Source of the DNA: an uncultured Prevotella sp.
GTDB lineage: Bacteria; Bacteroidota; Bacteroidia; Bacteroidales; Bacteroidaceae
Assembly (NCBI GenBank): GCA_946999045.1
Contig: CAMQBR010000023.1
Location: 1 to 25,895, forward strand
Direction of reading: 5' to 3'
Length of the DNA: 25,895 nt
The position numbers and the translations under genes are program-made. Under the pieces are notes generated by a model. The model was given only the letters and a program-made list of their open reading frames with translations. It did no database searches and was not told the origin of the DNA. The stretch's first letter is position 1, and each line of letters begins with the position of its first letter. Shown here piece after piece: positions 6,940 to 14,171 of this stretch.

Positions 6940-8757
6940 TTACACTATGCGCTGGGTATTATCTCTCAGCACATCGTTTACTATTTGAAATATTTGCATT
7001 TTTAGTTCGTTGATAAACTGTCCTGCATCATATTTTTTGTGTTCAATATCGCGCAACTTTTTTTCCCAAATACCCGTTAGTTCACAACTGGTAAGTAGCT
7101 TTTCTTTAATAATATTAACCAGTTGTATCCCTAAAGGAGTGGCAATTATCTTTTTACGTTCGCGCTTAATATATTTACGCTTGAACAAAGTTTCAATGAT
7201 GTTAGCTCGCGAAGACGGTCTTCCAATTCCATTTACTTTCAAAGCAGCACGCAATTCTTCATCTTCAACAAACTTTCCAGCTGTTTCCATTGCACGTAAC
7301 AAACTGGCTTCTGTATAATATTTAGGTGGGGTAGTTTGTTTTTCGGTTAATGTAGGCGTGTGGTCTCCGCTTTCTCCCTTTGTAAAAGTGGGCAAGGTAC
7401 GTTCATCGTCGTCTTTCTTTTCATCTTCCTCGCCCTCTTGTTTATTATTTTTTGCATAGGCGATTCGCCAGCCAGCGTCTAATATCTCTTTACCACTTAC
7501 CTTAAAATCAATGTCTTCAACCTTTCCTATAATGGTAGTCGTAGAGAATTTGCAATCAGGATAAAAGACAGCAATGAAACGTCGGGCAATCAAATCGAAC
7601 ACATTTTCTTCCATATTGGATAGAGCTATGGGCGGAACTCCTGTGGGAATGATAGCGTGGTGGTCGGTAACTTTGGTGGTATCGAATACTTTTTTCGACT
7701 TTTTCAATGGCTTACTGCTCAATGCTTTTACCAGTTCGGCATATACAGGTTTACTTTGAATCTTTGTTTTATATAGTCCATTCATGGTTTGCGGACATTT
7801 AGGGTAGATATCGTCCGAAAGATATTGCGTATCTACACGAGGATAAGTGGTAAACTTCTTCTCGTATAAACTCTGGATAAGGTTGAGGGTTGTTTCAGCA
7901 GAATAGCCGAACTTTTTGTTACAATCTACCTGTAACGATGTTAAATCGTATAATTTTGGCGGTGCTTCAGTTCCCCTCTTCTTTTGAACATCTATTACAG
8001 TAAAAGGCTTACCCTCAATGGTTTTGAAAGCTGCTTCGCCCTCTTCTTTTTTATAAAAATGTCCTTTGGTAGCGGTAAAAGTAGTGTTACGATAGATAGT
8101 TGCTAGAACCCAATAAGGTTCGGGCTTAAAGTTATCTATTTCTTTCTGTCGGTTTACTATCAATGCTAAAGTTGGAGTTTGTACACGACCAATGCTCAAT
8201 ACTTGTCGATTACGCCCATATTTGAGCGTATATAGGCGTGTAGCATTCATTCCCAAAATCCAATCTCCGATAGCACGTGATAATCCTGCCAAATACAATG
8301 ATTCGTATTCGGCTTGTTCCTTTAGCTTGCTAAATCCCTCACGAATAGCTTCGTCCGTCATAGAACTAATCCATAATCGCTTTACTGGGCATTTAGCTTT
8401 TGCCTTTTGCATAACCCATCGCTGTATCAATTCACCTTCTTGTCCAGCATCACCGCAGTTGATTATGCTATCGGCATGTTGCATTAACTTTTCTATCACG
8501 GCAAACTGCTTTTTTACGCCCTCATCATTTATCAGCTTGATACCAAAGCGTTGAGGAAGCATTGGTAGTGCAGCCAAGCTCCAATGTTTCCAATTTGTAC
8601 AATAATCGTTAGGCTCTTTTAGGCAGCACAAATGTCCAAAGGTCCATGTTACTTGATATCCGTTGCCTTCCATATATCCGCTTTTCGAACTTTTTGCACC
8701 AATAATGCGTGCAATGTCCTTGGCAACACTGGGTTTCTCTGCTATACAAACAATCAT
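6940..8757 (-). CDS. topB: DNA topoisomerase III (type IA)
   Basis: This is a 605-residue type IA topoisomerase that passes single DNA strands through a transient 5'-phosphotyrosyl break. The N-terminal Toprim domain opens with MIVCIAEKPSVAKDIARIIG (Glu7), and the second Toprim motif reads GDAGQEGEL from Gly102. The catalytic Tyr is Y305 in TTYPRVDTQYL. No C-terminal zinc fingers are present, and an acidic Glu/Asp/Lys-rich insertion lies near residues 445-462. I chose the start at 8757 rather than the upstream ATG at 8784: the family begins here, and a promoter at 8764-8795 overlaps the nine extra codons. The porE-like gene follows 15 bases downstream. The length suggests a core chromosomal enzyme, though related topB genes also travel on conjugative elements. 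In the second motif Gly replaces the second Asp of the usual DxDxE. Confidence 0.9.
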   Translation of the reverse strand: MIVCIAEKPSVAKDIARIIGAKSSKSGYMEGNGYQVTWTFGHLCCLKEPNDYCTNWKHWSLAALPMLPQRFGIKLINDEGVKKQFAVIEKLMQHADSIINCGDAGQEGELIQRWVMQKAKAKCPVKRLWISSMTDEAIREGFSKLKEQAEYESLYLAGLSRAIGDWILGMNATRLYTLKYGRNRQVLSIGRVQTPTLALIVNRQKEIDNFKPEPYWVLATIYRNTTFTATKGHFYKKEEGEAAFKTIEGKPFTVIDVQKKRGTEAPPKLYDLTSLQVDCNKKFGYSAETTLNLIQSLYEKKFTTYPRVDTQYLSDDIYPKCPQTMNGLYKTKIQSKPVYAELVKALSSKPLKKSKKVFDTTKVTDHHAIIPTGVPPIALSNMEENVFDLIARRFIAVFYPDCKFSTTTIIGKVEDIDFKVSGKEILDAGWRIAYAKNNKQEGEEDEKKDDDERTLPTFTKGESGDHTPTLTEKQTTPPKYYTEASLLRAMETAGKFVEDEELRAALKVNGIGRPSSRANIIETLFKRKYIKRERKKIIATPLGIQLVNIIKEKLLTSCELTGIWEKKLRDIEHKKYDAGQFINELKMQIFQIVNDVLRDNTQRIV

Positions 8758-8763
8758 ATTGTG

Positions 8764-8795
8764 CAAAGATAGCGCAAACTGCATGAATGAGCAAA
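8764..8795 (-). promoter_or_regulatory. Bacteroidetes-type promoter of topB
   Basis: On the minus strand the -33 box TTTG (8792-8795) lies 20 bases from the -7 box TATCTTTG (8764-8771). The ATG at 8757 comes 6 bases after the -7 box, which places the predicted transcript start at or within a few bases of the start codon. Confidence 0.7.
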
Positions 8796-8860
8796 TTATT
8801 AGGTAATTTATAGAATGGTCTTAAAAATAAAGAAGAAATAGATGCTTATCAAGTCTTCTT

Positions 8861-9358
8861 TTATAAATACCATTCTTTAGCCTGCATATAATGTTTGGCA
8901 TATTCTTCTGCCTGTTGGGGCTTTGTCTTCTTTATACATCTTGCAGGAATGCCTGCCCATATTTCGTTAGCTCCTACTTTGGTTCCTTGTGTTACCAAAG
9001 CGTTGGCAGCAATGATAGCACCTTTGCCTACTTCTACACCATCTAATACCGTTGCACCCATGCCAATGAGTGCGCCTTTACGAACTGTGCAGCCATGTAC
9101 GTTGGCAAGATGACCTATCGACACATCATCTTCTAAGATAACAGGTGAACCATGCGACTGGTGTAGTACGGCCCCATCTTGTATGTTTACACGATTTCCT
9201 ATGCGAATGCTGTCTACATCGGCACGCAATACGACCGAGAACCATATAGAGCAGTCGTTGCCTATGGTTATATCTCCCACAAGTGTAGCATTTTCTGCTA
9301 TAAAACAATTCTTGCCATAGTGTGGGCGTTTTCCTCTTACTTCTTTTATGTATGGCAT
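8861..9358 (-). CDS. Gamma-class carbonic anhydrase family protein (left-handed beta-helix)
   Basis: This 165-residue protein is built almost wholly of hexapeptide repeats (for example ATLVGDITIGNDCSIWFS and AIIAANALVTQGTKVGANEI), which fold as a trimeric left-handed beta-helix. The three zinc-binding His of the gamma carbonic anhydrase family are present as H66, H83 and H88 in VLHQSHG and IGHLANVHGC. It lacks the acidic loop with the proton-shuttle Glu of archaeal Cam, as do the YrdA/PaaY-type members. Metal binding is well supported; carbonic anhydrase activity is uncertain, since many relatives are inactive or of unknown role. It is cytoplasmic with no signal peptide. It sits about 100 bases upstream of topB, which has its own promoter, so it is probably a separate unit. 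No promoter is evident upstream. Confidence 0.85.
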   Translation of the reverse strand: MPYIKEVRGKRPHYGKNCFIAENATLVGDITIGNDCSIWFSVVLRADVDSIRIGNRVNIQDGAVLHQSHGSPVILEDDVSIGHLANVHGCTVRKGALIGMGATVLDGVEVGKGAIIAANALVTQGTKVGANEIWAGIPARCIKKTKPQQAEEYAKHYMQAKEWYL

Positions 9359-9428
9359 ATTGTGTTTATGAGTTAGTGAGCTTATAAGTTGACAATTAAA
9401 TAATTAATGAGTTAAAAGTTTTCACATT

Positions 9429-10865
9429 TTACATTTTAAGCATTTTTCCACTCCAAATGCACCACATAATCAATAATCCCATGAAGAAGATAAACAGAAT
9501 ATTTGCCTTTCCGATAAATGTGTAGATGCGCCCTGTATGTATCTCTATGCACAAATGGCGTAAAGACATGGGGAGTATACGCATAGATGAGGGCATGGGA
9601 AGAGTGGGGATGCCTTGCTGATAATCAACAACCAATGGAGTAGAACCAAAGTTGGCTGTGTAACCAGCTACTGCATGATTGCTAAACGGAATGCCTTTAG
9701 ATGTTGTGGGGGGACGATGCGTGTAGTAATCTATCAATGAATGGTGCTGCCTATCCCATACAAACATGCCGCTAAACGACCCAATGAGCCACCTGCCTTG
9801 TGCATCTTTTGTTTGGGCATTGATGCCCATAACGCTCACGTCTGGTTGAACGGCTTCGGCTTGTGGAACGGCTTGTAGGGAGGATAAGCGATAAAATCCA
9901 TCGGAACTGTATAGCAACCAGTCGCCCACTTCATCATCGTAGCGTAATGTTCTTAATTTATCGTGCCACGCATTGTTGCTATCCATTGTAGAAAAAGGTA
10001 TGGGATGTATCTTTGCTTTGGCTATAGCAATGAGGGCTGGAGGACGCAAGAACCAACCTGTGATGCAGATAAAAAGTGTCAGAATGATAGTTACTTTTCC
10101 TATTTTATTATGAAACAAGAAGTTATATCGTGTAAGGTGTCGCAATAATTTGATATGTAGCTTGGGTAGAAACCAGCAGGCAATGCCCGAAACAGATAAA
10201 AGAATAAGCGTTAAAGCAATCAAGTCAACTACTATTTTCCCTATTGTGCCAAATAGTTCGCCACTATGTAAGAGCCACACCGTTCGGAAGAGCGACACCT
10301 CATGTTGATAGTTGTTTGCGGCAGGTAGTGTAATTAACTTAAAAGTACGATAGGGTGGGGTAGACATATAAACCATGGAACGAGAGGTGATGATAAGACT
10401 ATCACCCACGCAATCAATATCAGATAAGCGTTCGTCGCTGCATCTTTTTATCTCTATGCGATGCCACGTATGCGTATCTGTATGGAGTTGGTATAGTTCG
10501 TATGTAGAAAGTGCAAACACATCACCTTTGTGCGTTTGTACTACTCGCCTTATTTGTCGGTTATCAGCACCTGTTGGCAACCCTCTATTGAGGTCAGATA
10601 CCTTTTTTGCTGTGCTGTCTGTTAGCCACAATCCATTATCGCCATAAATAATAACCTTGTTGTGCCAAGCTATTGTGCTGCGCATCAAGCCTTTGTTCCA
10701 ATGGTTGTATTGATAATCAGAAGGCAACCATTGCCTGCTTATATCAACGTGAGAGAATAATAGAGGGTGATTAAGAACTAAACCTGATACTGCAAACATA
10801 ATAATAAAGAATGCCAGTATCAGTCCTAACCACTTATGTTGTTTAGCCCAGTTATGCTTTTTCAT
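9429..10865 (-). CDS. PepSY-associated transmembrane protein
   Basis: This is a 478-residue membrane protein. A first helix at about 12-31 (WLGLILAFFIIMFAVSGLVL) follows a short basic N-terminus, as in PepSY-TM proteins. A long soluble domain (about 32-205) follows, then two helices in the pattern LHSGELFGTIGKIVVDLIALTLILLSVSGI, another helix at about 255-275, a second soluble domain, and a last helix near the C-terminus. PepSY-TM proteins are often linked to iron-siderophore reduction or receptor-associated functions in Gram-negatives, but no TonB receptor adjoins it. The soluble parts have propeller-like repeats (WLTDSTAKKV, WLLYSSDGFYRLSSL, WLIGSFSGMFVWD) that look like ligand or sensor segments. 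Its ATG overlaps the stop of the upstream membrane-protein gene by four bases, so the two are translationally coupled and probably work together. The exact function is unknown. Confidence 0.75.
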   Translation of the reverse strand: MKKHNWAKQHKWLGLILAFFIIMFAVSGLVLNHPLLFSHVDISRQWLPSDYQYNHWNKGLMRSTIAWHNKVIIYGDNGLWLTDSTAKKVSDLNRGLPTGADNRQIRRVVQTHKGDVFALSTYELYQLHTDTHTWHRIEIKRCSDERLSDIDCVGDSLIITSRSMVYMSTPPYRTFKLITLPAANNYQHEVSLFRTVWLLHSGELFGTIGKIVVDLIALTLILLSVSGIACWFLPKLHIKLLRHLTRYNFLFHNKIGKVTIILTLFICITGWFLRPPALIAIAKAKIHPIPFSTMDSNNAWHDKLRTLRYDDEVGDWLLYSSDGFYRLSSLQAVPQAEAVQPDVSVMGINAQTKDAQGRWLIGSFSGMFVWDRQHHSLIDYYTHRPPTTSKGIPFSNHAVAGYTANFGSTPLVVDYQQGIPTLPMPSSMRILPMSLRHLCIEIHTGRIYTFIGKANILFIFFMGLLIMWCIWSGKMLKM

Positions 10866-11728
10866 CTTTTATGCGACTTACCTTTCACCCATAAATATGC
10901 GCCCATGGCTATAAACACAATGAGAATGATGCAAAGGGGTAGGGTATACTTTTGTGGTTCAACCCAAAACTCCTTAAAGAAGTTGATGCGTCCTAATATC
11001 TCAACAGGAGTCCAAAAGATGATAACTGTTGCGATAGCCATACGAATGTTAGCACCCCATGCGGCAATGTGCAGTTCGCGGATAAACATGAAAACAGAAC
11101 CAATCAAGCAGCCAAGTCCTACAAGAAGTGTAACAGGATGATGATCGCCTAGGAATGTTTTGTCATAACAGAACATCAACAAGAGGTATAATGCCCACAA
11201 CATCATGTTAAGTTCCATAAATGTTATGATAGATGTATGGTGCGTCATAGGCTGTACTACTATGTTTTTGCGATTCTTACCAAAACATACTTTTTGTATC
11301 CATGTAATAAAGTTGCAGCCGTTGCGAGTACTAAACACGTACATTACCATGGTCATCATCCACATACCAAATGATGCGGGCATAATAAGATATTCTGGTT
11401 TGGTAACTACCACACCGTTTTCTATCTCTGGTGGAACACCGTAGCGGTGAGCATAATACAGGAAAAGAAATTCTACCCAACCAGTCCAAAAAAGTAGTCC
11501 GCCAAACAATCCCCATAGGGTTTGATGGGTGTCTCCTTTTACAAATACTCCTATAATAACCATTATCAACCCTACGAGTCCCATCATAAAGCCTGCAACG
11601 TGCATAGCTCCTGGTTCCATGAGCTTTTCCATGATAATCATAAGTGCATGTCCTAAGGGCATTGCAAATAATACTAATATAAACGATGCAATGGTACGCC
11701 ATACGTACCACCTCTTTGTTGTTGCCAT
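10862..11728 (-). CDS. Polytopic membrane protein, function unknown
   Basis: This 288-residue protein has about seven or eight hydrophobic segments: roughly residues 9-32, 43-63, 70-92, 117-133, 170-187, 195-217, 229-249 and 264-282. The short loops carry several His (MHVAG, MTHHTS, GDHHPVT, RELHIAAWG), which might bind metal or haem, but no known family motif was recognised. The gene starts 19 bases after the greA stop and overlaps the following PepSY-type gene by ATGA. This suggests a greA-membrane-PepSY transcript, with the two membrane proteins forming one functional unit. The His pattern and the PepSY partner would fit a role in iron or electron transfer at the inner membrane, but that is inference only. 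Confidence 0.7.
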   Translation of the reverse strand: MATTKRWYVWRTIASFILVLFAMPLGHALMIIMEKLMEPGAMHVAGFMMGLVGLIMVIIGVFVKGDTHQTLWGLFGGLLFWTGWVEFLFLYYAHRYGVPPEIENGVVVTKPEYLIMPASFGMWMMTMVMYVFSTRNGCNFITWIQKVCFGKNRKNIVVQPMTHHTSIITFMELNMMLWALYLLLMFCYDKTFLGDHHPVTLLVGLGCLIGSVFMFIRELHIAAWGANIRMAIATVIIFWTPVEILGRINFFKEFWVEPQKYTLPLCIILIVFIAMGAYLWVKGKSHKR

Positions 11729-11747
11729 AATATATTACTTGTTTATT

Positions 11748-12215
11748 TTATGTTAGATTGATATTGTCGATACGTAATTTGATAACGCCAGCTGGAACAT
11801 GAGCTTCTACCTCATCGCCTACTTTTTTGTTGAGCAATGCCTGAGCTATAGGAGACTTAATAGATATTTTGCCTTCTCTCAGGTTAGCTTCGTGTGGACT
11901 TACAACGGTGTATGTCATTTTGGTTTTTGTACGGAGGTTGGTCATTTCTACCTTACTTAATAGTCCTATCTTGTCGTTGTTCAGTCTAGATGTGTCTAAC
12001 ACACGAGCAAACTCTAATACTTTTTGTTTATATTTTATTTGTCCCAATAGTCTTCCTTGTTCACGTTTAGCTGCATGGTATTCAAAGTTCTCGCTCAAGT
12101 CCCCCTTGTCGCGTGCTTCTGCTATGGCATCTCGCACACGAGGTAACTCTATATTCTCTAGTTGTTTTAGTTCAGCTACCAGCTTATCGTAGCCTTCTTT
12201 TGACATATATTCCAT
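11748..12215 (-). CDS. greA: Transcription elongation factor GreA
   Basis: This 155-residue protein has the GreA layout. An N-terminal antiparallel coiled coil (about 1-75) carries the acidic tip motif GDLSENFEYHAAKREQ, whose Asp and Glu coordinate the second metal in the RNA polymerase active site during cleavage of backtracked RNA. A C-terminal FKBP-like domain (about 80-155) contains ISIKSPIAQALLNKKVGDEV, the family signature. Two starts are possible, Met1 and Met4, three codons apart; I kept Met1. Two membrane-protein genes follow closely on the same strand. The 127 bases upstream contain poly-T and C-rich tracts but no clear promoter. Confidence 0.95.
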   Translation of the reverse strand: MEYMSKEGYDKLVAELKQLENIELPRVRDAIAEARDKGDLSENFEYHAAKREQGRLLGQIKYKQKVLEFARVLDTSRLNNDKIGLLSKVEMTNLRTKTKMTYTVVSPHEANLREGKISIKSPIAQALLNKKVGDEVEAHVPAGVIKLRIDNINLT

Positions 12216-12342
12216 AAGTCTTTTTTTTTAGCCCTCCCTTAATCTTCCCCCCCAAAAAAAGAGAAACTAACAGGAAGAGCACTATTTATAATTACGTAAT
12301 CTTTATTCTTGATTTGAAGATAACTTTCTAAATGATGTATAT

Positions 12343-13335
12343 TTATTGGTTTGCCATCTTTCTTGCCCTCTCTATGATGGTATCTTTCCCCCTAATAAGA
12401 TCTTCTATTTTTAAGTCAACTTTCACATCTGGATCGATGCCAAACTCGGTGCTTTGTCGGTTAGCATCGTAGATAGGACAAGCCGAAAAACGAACCGTCC
12501 AGCCATTGGGTAGCTCACTTGAGAAAGGCAAGCCTGCGCCACCGCCTGTATGGTCGCCAATAATTGTAACTTGCTGACAGCACTTCATGTACTTTACAAA
12601 CTCGTTGGCGGCACTAAACACTTCACGATTGGTTAATACAAATACTCGTTTTTGCCACCTTATCCCTTTTGAAGGTTTAAGATATTGAGGTCGCATTTCC
12701 GAAAAATCGTTGTGCCTTTTACCCGTTTTATGCTGTATATATCCCACCAACAATTTTTTGTTGGTAAATCTACTTGCCAATTGTTCTGCCGAAGTAATTC
12801 GCCCTCCACCGTTTCCCCGAATATCAATGATGAGTCCATTGCAAGGAGCCAAATGATAAAGAATAGCATCTAAGTTACCAGGCCCGATATTGCCATCAAA
12901 CGAAGAGCAATACACATACCCCACATTATCATCAAAAATACGATAACGAATGCCAGCTGTAATTTGATAATTGCTTCCTAAATACGTCTTTAGCAATAGG
13001 TTGTTAAAGTTGATAGGATAATTTTCGTACCATTTCCAATACCTACTATAATCAAAACTTGTTATTAAATTAATATGCCCATCCTTTAGTTTGGCAAGCA
13101 TATTAGATAGATATTCAAACAACTGATGCTCAGATAGATGTGGAGGTATGTTGTCAACATACTGCTGATGTACCTTATTCCAGTCAATATTTTTATAATC
13201 GAAAAAGCAATAATGCTCGTCAATAATTCGCCATAACGCTTCGGCATTTCCTTTTGGCGAATCATCAAAAGTATCTTCCTTTACACAACTGCTAAAGCAG
13301 AATAGGACTATCAATAGTAAGAAAAGCTGTTTCAT
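12343..13335 (-). CDS. S41-family (tricorn/C-terminal processing type) peptidase, lipoprotein
   Basis: This 330-residue protein carries a lipoprotein signal with Cys17 (CFSSC), so it should be anchored in the periplasm or outer membrane. Residues about 30-100 are a helical N-terminal domain of the type common in Bacteroidetes S41 peptidases (ALWRIIDEHYCFFDYKNIDW, then LKDGHINL). The catalytic domain contains GLIIDIRGNGGGRITSAEQL (168-187) and VFVLTNREVFSAANEFVKYM, in which S241 is the expected nucleophile. TGGGAGLPFSSELPNGW and the FGIDPDVKV strand complete the fold. No PDZ domain is evident between the N-terminal and catalytic domains, so substrate choice may differ from CtpA-like enzymes. 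Its ATG overlaps the stop of the DUF3316 gene by four bases. The substrate is unknown. Confidence 0.88.
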   Translation of the reverse strand: MKQLFLLLIVLFCFSSCVKEDTFDDSPKGNAEALWRIIDEHYCFFDYKNIDWNKVHQQYVDNIPPHLSEHQLFEYLSNMLAKLKDGHINLITSFDYSRYWKWYENYPINFNNLLLKTYLGSNYQITAGIRYRIFDDNVGYVYCSSFDGNIGPGNLDAILYHLAPCNGLIIDIRGNGGGRITSAEQLASRFTNKKLLVGYIQHKTGKRHNDFSEMRPQYLKPSKGIRWQKRVFVLTNREVFSAANEFVKYMKCCQQVTIIGDHTGGGAGLPFSSELPNGWTVRFSACPIYDANRQSTEFGIDPDVKVDLKIEDLIRGKDTIIERARKMANQ

Positions 13336-14171
13336 GGTCGTACAGTTGTAAGTTTAAGATGCTTTACAATACCTACAACAAAGCTGTGGGTATAACTGTG
13401 GTACTTTAGCTGATTAACTTTATATTGCTGCACATCGTTCATGTATCCCACTCTTAAAAAGATATGCTTCAGCGGAAAGTCTGCCGTTACCATTTGGTGT
13501 ATACAAGGTGCATTTCCAACAGATGTTGTTACCACATTATGGTCGTAGTTTCCACGACAAAAAATTTCGTAATACGACTGTCCATACTGCGGCGAGAACG
13601 TGGCACCTATAACAGGCATAGCCACTTGATAGCCCACGGTTATGGGGTAATGCCAGATATGGAATTGATATGATGCCATGGCAGAAGGTGATAGCTGTAT
13701 GCCCACTTTTACTTGAACAGGATTGTTAGAATTGTGCGCATTGTATATGGCACCCAAATAACCATGCAGCAAGATACCTGTACAGATGTGCAATTTTCTA
13801 TTGTATAATGCCCAGTTGCGATAAAATCCATATCCAATTTGGTACATTCCGTATAGCTCACTGGCATTTTGGCTTCTGTTATATATGTTAGCAAAAGTAA
13901 GCTGTTGTAAGTATCGGAACGAATAAATGCTATATGGCTGAGTGCTGATTTTATCAGAAATATATAGCAGTGATGCCCCCTTATAGCTTTCGGGCGATAA
14001 ATAAGTATCAAGCACATCAATCTTACCCCAACCTAATAGCTTAGCATAGTGGCTGTAAACGCTATGCAAAAGCGAGTCGGTTTGCGAAAAGCTAATAAGA
14101 CTGTGTGCCATAAAGAATACAATACAGGCACACCATCTCAAAACAATATGATTATTGGTCCAAATCTTCAT
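13332..14171 (-). CDS. DUF3316-like secreted protein, probable outer-membrane beta-barrel
   Basis: This 279-residue protein has a signal peptide with likely cleavage near residue 30 (SLISFSQ-TDSLL). The mature part alternates aromatic and polar residues (YGMYQIGYGFYRNWALYN, MASYQFHIWHYPITVGYQV), as in outer-membrane beta-barrels, and ends with a Tyr/His/Val-rich strand. It resembles the Bacteroidetes-restricted DUF3316 family, whose role is unknown. Its first 20 bases overlap the end of parC and its stop overlaps the start of the S41 peptidase gene, so it depends on the parC promoter or on translational coupling. Pairing a surface barrel with a lipoprotein peptidase suggests a shared envelope function, unrelated to the topoisomerase. 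Confidence 0.7.
   Translation of the reverse strand: MKIWTNNHIVLRWCACIVFFMAHSLISFSQTDSLLHSVYSHYAKLLGWGKIDVLDTYLSPESYKGASLLYISDKISTQPYSIYSFRYLQQLTFANIYNRSQNASELYGMYQIGYGFYRNWALYNRKLHICTGILLHGYLGAIYNAHNSNNPVQVKVGIQLSPSAMASYQFHIWHYPITVGYQVAMPVIGATFSPQYGQSYYEIFCRGNYDHNVVTTSVGNAPCIHQMVTADFPLKHIFLRVGYMNDVQQYKVNQLKYHSYTHSFVVGIVKHLKLTTVRP

Noticed and set aside
8758..8784. Longer topB start at 8784
   Set aside because: The nine extra codons overlap the promoter and precede the family's conserved MIVCIAEKPS opening.
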